8,323 nucleotides of DNA from positions 1 to 8,323 of the forward strand of contig WTGE01000457.1 in assembly GCA_011525445.1 (NCBI GenBank), read 5' to 3'. Each line of letters opens with the position of its first letter. Position 1 is the stretch's first letter. A program made the translations under genes and the position numbers. This stretch comes from Synechococcus sp. CO36386bin_37. Its GTDB lineage: Bacteria > Cyanobacteriota > Cyanobacteriia > PCC-6307 > Cyanobiaceae. Below, in pieces: positions 6,008 to 8,323 of this stretch. Under the pieces are notes generated by a model. The model saw only the letters and a program-made list of their open reading frames with translations. It did not search any database and was not told the DNA's origin.

Positions 6008-7252
6008 TCAGGATGCCTGAAGCAAGGCCTGGAGTGTCTGTACGAAGCGTTGGAGCTCCTCAGGTGTGGTGGTGATATGCGTGCAGGCTCGAAGACAGAT
6101 GGGCTCTTCCAGATTGCGAATCCAGATCCCCTGTTGTCCCAGCAGTTGCACGATTTCAGATGTGTTCCGAGAGCATGAATCGTTGAGTTGAAAACTCACC
6201 AGACCTGCGGGTGGTGCGCCTTCGAGCAATGGGGTTGTTCCCTCCAGTGTGTTTAATTCAGTCCAGAGCTGAAGGCTCAAATCTTGGATCGTGTGCAGCC
6301 GCTCTTGTGCATTTCCTTCCTGGGCTAACAAGTTCAAGGATTGGCGCAACCCTGCCATGAGTGGCACGCAGCTTGTTGCGACTTCAAACCGCCGGCTGTC
6401 GTGGTGATATGGATCTGGATCGTCAAAGATGGCACGCGTTTCGTCTTTCAGACTGCGCCAACCAATGATGGTTGGGTTGGTTTCATTGAGGATGCGTTCG
6501 GAGAGTGCGACTCCCCCGAGTCCCTCAGGTCCGCAGGCCCATTTGTGTCCTGTGAAGGCATAAATATCCGCTGCTTGTGCTGCTTGGTCCACAGGAATCT
6601 GACCCATTGTCTGGGCGGCATCCACCAGTAAGTAAGGACGTTGGGCATGGCGTTGCAAATGCTCCGCGACTTGAGCGATCGGCATCAGTTGGCCGGTGTT
6701 CCAGAGCAAATGGGAGAGGACCACCAACCTGGTGCGTGACCGCAGAGACTGTTCGAGCAGTCTGATGAGTTCACTATCTGTTTCCGCTTGCTGATCACGT
6801 CCTCGTCTTAACTGTTGAACAGGAAGCTGATCGATTTCCAGTTGTTCACGCCTTGCTAACTCCTGGCATGCGGCAACGACTCCAGGGTGTTCGCAATCAC
6901 TGATCAGAAGACGATCACCCGCTTGAAAAGGGAGTCCCCACAGGGGAAGCACACAGCCGCTGGTGACGTTTTCGCTTAAAGCCAGGCGGTGAGGAGCCAC
7001 GCCACACAACCTGGCAAGCAAGGTGCGCGTCCGGTTGGTTTCAGCACTGATATAGGGCCAGACATCCGAGGTGAAAGGCCCGAGTTGTTGAATGCGTTGC
7101 CAGCTTTCGGTGATGGCCTCGAGCGATGGTGTTGGCAGAGGTCCCTGTCCGCCGAAGTTGAAATAGGTTTTGCTGGCCAGTGCAGGGCAGAGGTCTCGGA
7201 TTTGATGTCCAGTTCGATCAGCTTGAGTGTTTGTCAACCGGTCTGTCTGCAA
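6008..7252 (-). CDS. class V aminotransferase-fold PLP enzyme, probable cysteine/cystine C-S lyase
   Basis: A 414-residue fold-type I PLP enzyme of the NifS/SufS/C-DES group. Visible landmarks are FNFGGQGPLP near the N-terminus (31-40), SENVTSG (93-99) for phosphate binding, CEHPG (120-124) with the His that should stack on the cofactor ring, VDAAQ (210-214) with D211 for the pyridine nitrogen, TGHKW (234-238) with the Schiff-base lysine K237, and CLRACTHITTT (386-396) with R388 positioned to hold the substrate carboxylate. The catalytic cysteine region of true cysteine desulfurases (R.G.HCA.P) is replaced by an IRNLEEPICLRA stretch, so this resembles the Synechocystis cystine lyase type that splits the C-S bond without a persulfide cysteine. 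The start is TTG at 7252 with GGAAG seven bases upstream; a second in-frame TTG follows at 7237, and no ATG/GTG is nearby. It is divergent from the DUF4079 gene. Exact substrate is inferred. Confidence 0.85.
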   Translation of the reverse strand: MQTDRLTNTQADRTGHQIRDLCPALASKTYFNFGGQGPLPTPSLEAITESWQRIQQLGPFTSDVWPYISAETNRTRTLLARLCGVAPHRLALSENVTSGCVLPLWGLPFQAGDRLLISDCEHPGVVAACQELARREQLEIDQLPVQQLRRGRDQQAETDSELIRLLEQSLRSRTRLVVLSHLLWNTGQLMPIAQVAEHLQRHAQRPYLLVDAAQTMGQIPVDQAAQAADIYAFTGHKWACGPEGLGGVALSERILNETNPTIIGWRSLKDETRAIFDDPDPYHHDSRRFEVATSCVPLMAGLRQSLNLLAQEGNAQERLHTIQDLSLQLWTELNTLEGTTPLLEGAPPAGLVSFQLNDSCSRNTSEIVQLLGQQGIWIRNLEEPICLRACTHITTTPEELQRFVQTLQALLQAS

Positions 7253-7397
7253 TCTTTGGCTTCCATCTATAGAACACCATTCACAATTGCTTAGGGCTGT
7301 TGCTGAAGGGTTGGACTCACTTTGGTGAACTTGGCGGGTCTGATTGTGTGGCTTTGATTGTGAATAACAGCGCCTTGTTTGTAGCTTTTTTCAGGGC

Positions 7398-8183
7398 ATG
7401 GCTACCTTTTGCGTTGATGTCGATCTAAGAATGGCAGCCGTTGACTGGTTGTGGATCCTTCACCCTTTTCTTGCTGTGGTGTTGGTCTATCCATTGATTG
7501 GAATCGTGGTTCGGTTGGCCCTGCAAACGCGTGCCCGCCGGGTTCAGAAGCGGAAGTTACCTCCCACGGTGGGACGTGATCACAGCGACCTGGGCCGTTG
7601 GTTGGCCGCATCCGTGGTGCTGTTGGTCTTGATTGCACTCACGGTTGTCATCATCACGAAGGTGCCTTTGGCTCAATTCGCAGGAGGAATGGGTCGTGGG
7701 ATTCAGCTGTTGCTGGTGTTGTGTGGAACAGTTGCGAGCCTCTTCGCCCTTTGGCGATGTTCTCTGCCTGGCTTGCGATTGGCCTTTTCATTGATCACCT
7801 GGGTAGGCGTGTTAGGCCTCGGTGCGCAACCTGAAGTGTGGCGTTTATCGGATAATCCACTCACCCCGGCGTTCTGGCAATCGCATTATTGGGCCGGCGT
7901 GGGTGTGACGGGGTTGATGTTGTTTTCCCTTGGAGCCCGCCCTGAAATCCTGCGCGATCTTCGCTGGCGCCGTTTGCATGTCACAGCCAATGTGCTTGCG
8001 GCCTTGTTGTTTTTGACCCAGGGACTCACCGGTACTCGCGATCTTCTGGAGATTCCACTCAGTTGGCAGAAGTCCACGATCTATCGCTGCGATTTCGACG
8101 CAAGAACCTGCCCTTCTGGTGGGATGGATCAGCTAGGTTCACTCCAGCGCAGTCCAATGGCCACGGAAGGGGCCAACTCCTAA
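7398..8183 (+). CDS. DUF4079 family integral membrane protein
   Basis: A 261-residue protein with about six membrane helices (roughly 16-40, 69-88, 99-119, 126-142, 164-180, 194-212). It matches the cyanobacterial/plant DUF4079 pattern: DWLWILHPFLAVVLVYPLIG near the N-terminus, GRDHSDLGRWL (59-69), FWQSHYWAGV (159-168), RRLHVTANVLAAL (191-203), and TGTRDLLEIPLSW (211-223) with a conserved tail containing CDFDARTC. Histidines at 22, 62, 163 and 194 lie at or near helix ends, an arrangement that could ligate b-type haem, as in cytochrome b561-like or ferric-reductase-like membrane proteins; this is inference and the family function is not known to me. ATG 7398 has AGGG two bases upstream; ATG 7431 (MAAVDWLW) is an equally plausible start and fits the usual family beginning. 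The 145-bp gap to the divergent aminotransferase holds both promoters, none of which I can place. Confidence 0.85.
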   Translation: MATFCVDVDLRMAAVDWLWILHPFLAVVLVYPLIGIVVRLALQTRARRVQKRKLPPTVGRDHSDLGRWLAASVVLLVLIALTVVIITKVPLAQFAGGMGRGIQLLLVLCGTVASLFALWRCSLPGLRLAFSLITWVGVLGLGAQPEVWRLSDNPLTPAFWQSHYWAGVGVTGLMLFSLGARPEILRDLRWRRLHVTANVLAALLFLTQGLTGTRDLLEIPLSWQKSTIYRCDFDARTCPSGGMDQLGSLQRSPMATEGANS

Positions 8184-8240
8184 CTTCGGTGCGCATTGAT
8201 TTGCAGCGACTCGCAGATGTCTTTCGTCAAGAATCTGAGT

Positions 8241-8252
8241 CTTGTTAACAAG
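8241..8252. repeat. 12-bp perfect palindrome downstream of DUF4079 gene
   Basis: CTTGTTAACAAG is a perfect 12-base palindrome, with symmetry ending at both edges. With no loop it cannot act as an intrinsic terminator stem. It could be an operator half-site pair for a dimeric regulator of a gene beyond the right edge, or chance. Confidence 0.25.
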
Positions 8253-8306
8253 CTCGTTGTCAATCAAATTAGGAATGAAGATGATCGACATCACTAAAAT
8301 ATAAAT

Positions 8307-8312
8307 ATTATA
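8307..8312 (-). promoter_or_regulatory. consensus -10 hexamer on the minus strand in AT-rich end
   Basis: Read on the minus strand this is TATAAT, a perfect -10 hexamer, inside an AT-rich stretch (9 G/C in the last 43 bases). A matching -35 would lie beyond the window edge and cannot be checked. A minus-strand frame of 50 codons starts at 8291 and ends at 8139, overlapping the end of the DUF4079 gene. AT-rich DNA produces such hexamers often, so the call is weak. Confidence 0.18.
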
Positions 8313-8323
8313 CAGCTAATTAT

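Noticed and set aside
6008..7252. Calling the PLP enzyme SufS or NifS
   Set aside because: The catalytic HCA cysteine motif is missing and the C-terminal motif fits the cystine lyase type better.
1..8323. tRNA genes, CRISPR arrays, insertion sequences, phage integrase or attachment sites flanking the accessory genes
   Set aside because: I saw no cloverleaf, regular spacer-repeat array, transposase or terminal inverted repeats; the insertion idea rests on gene order and composition only.

Overview
The window looks like part of a marine picocyanobacterial chromosome, most likely the Synechococcus/Cyanobium group. The evidence is protein character: the N-terminus of ribosomal protein S4, a YidD / small glutaredoxin-like protein / MurE run, a class V aminotransferase of the cyanobacterial cysteine lyase type, and a cyanobacterial DUF4079 membrane protein. 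Base composition is moderate to high in the housekeeping genes (the 60 bases from 3061 hold 40 G/C) and clearly lower in parts of the flanking genes (the 60 bases from 1081 and the 60 from 1321 each hold 20 G/C). I do not assign a strain.

Layout. Positions 1-51 (minus) are the first 17 codons of rpsD. Positions 149-1021 (plus) encode a membrane-anchored DUF3365 c-type haem sensor that ends in a HAMP-like segment. Converging on it with a 19-bp gap, 1041-2219 (minus) encodes a prokaryotic pentameric ligand-gated ion channel of the GLIC/ELIC (Cys-loop receptor) superfamily. Positions 2290-4338 (plus) form a tight envelope cluster: yidD, a DUF836-type glutaredoxin-like protein that shares one base with the yidD stop codon, and murE, ending at a hairpin. 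Positions 4487-5647 (minus) encode a CAX-like cation/proton antiporter with unusual alpha-repeat motifs. Positions 5675-6007 hold no clear gene, only short open frames that may be a small protein or a remnant. Positions 6008-7252 (minus) encode a PLP enzyme resembling cysteine/cystine C-S lyase. Divergent from it, 7398-8183 (plus) encodes a six-helix DUF4079 protein with histidines that could hold haem. The last 140 bases are AT-rich and hold no convincing gene.

How it fits together. YidD supports membrane protein insertion and MurE adds meso-diaminopimelate to the peptidoglycan precursor, so the central block is envelope housekeeping. From memory of picocyanobacterial gene order, rpsD, yidD, the glutaredoxin-like gene, murE and the aminotransferase are usually neighbours. 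The haem sensor/channel pair and the antiporter therefore look like two accessory insertions into a conserved backbone. Both insertions carry ion-transport genes. The most interesting content is the channel, whose intracellular pore mouth reads like that of eukaryotic cation-selective receptors rather than GLIC, together with its convergent haem-sensor neighbour, which has no output domain.
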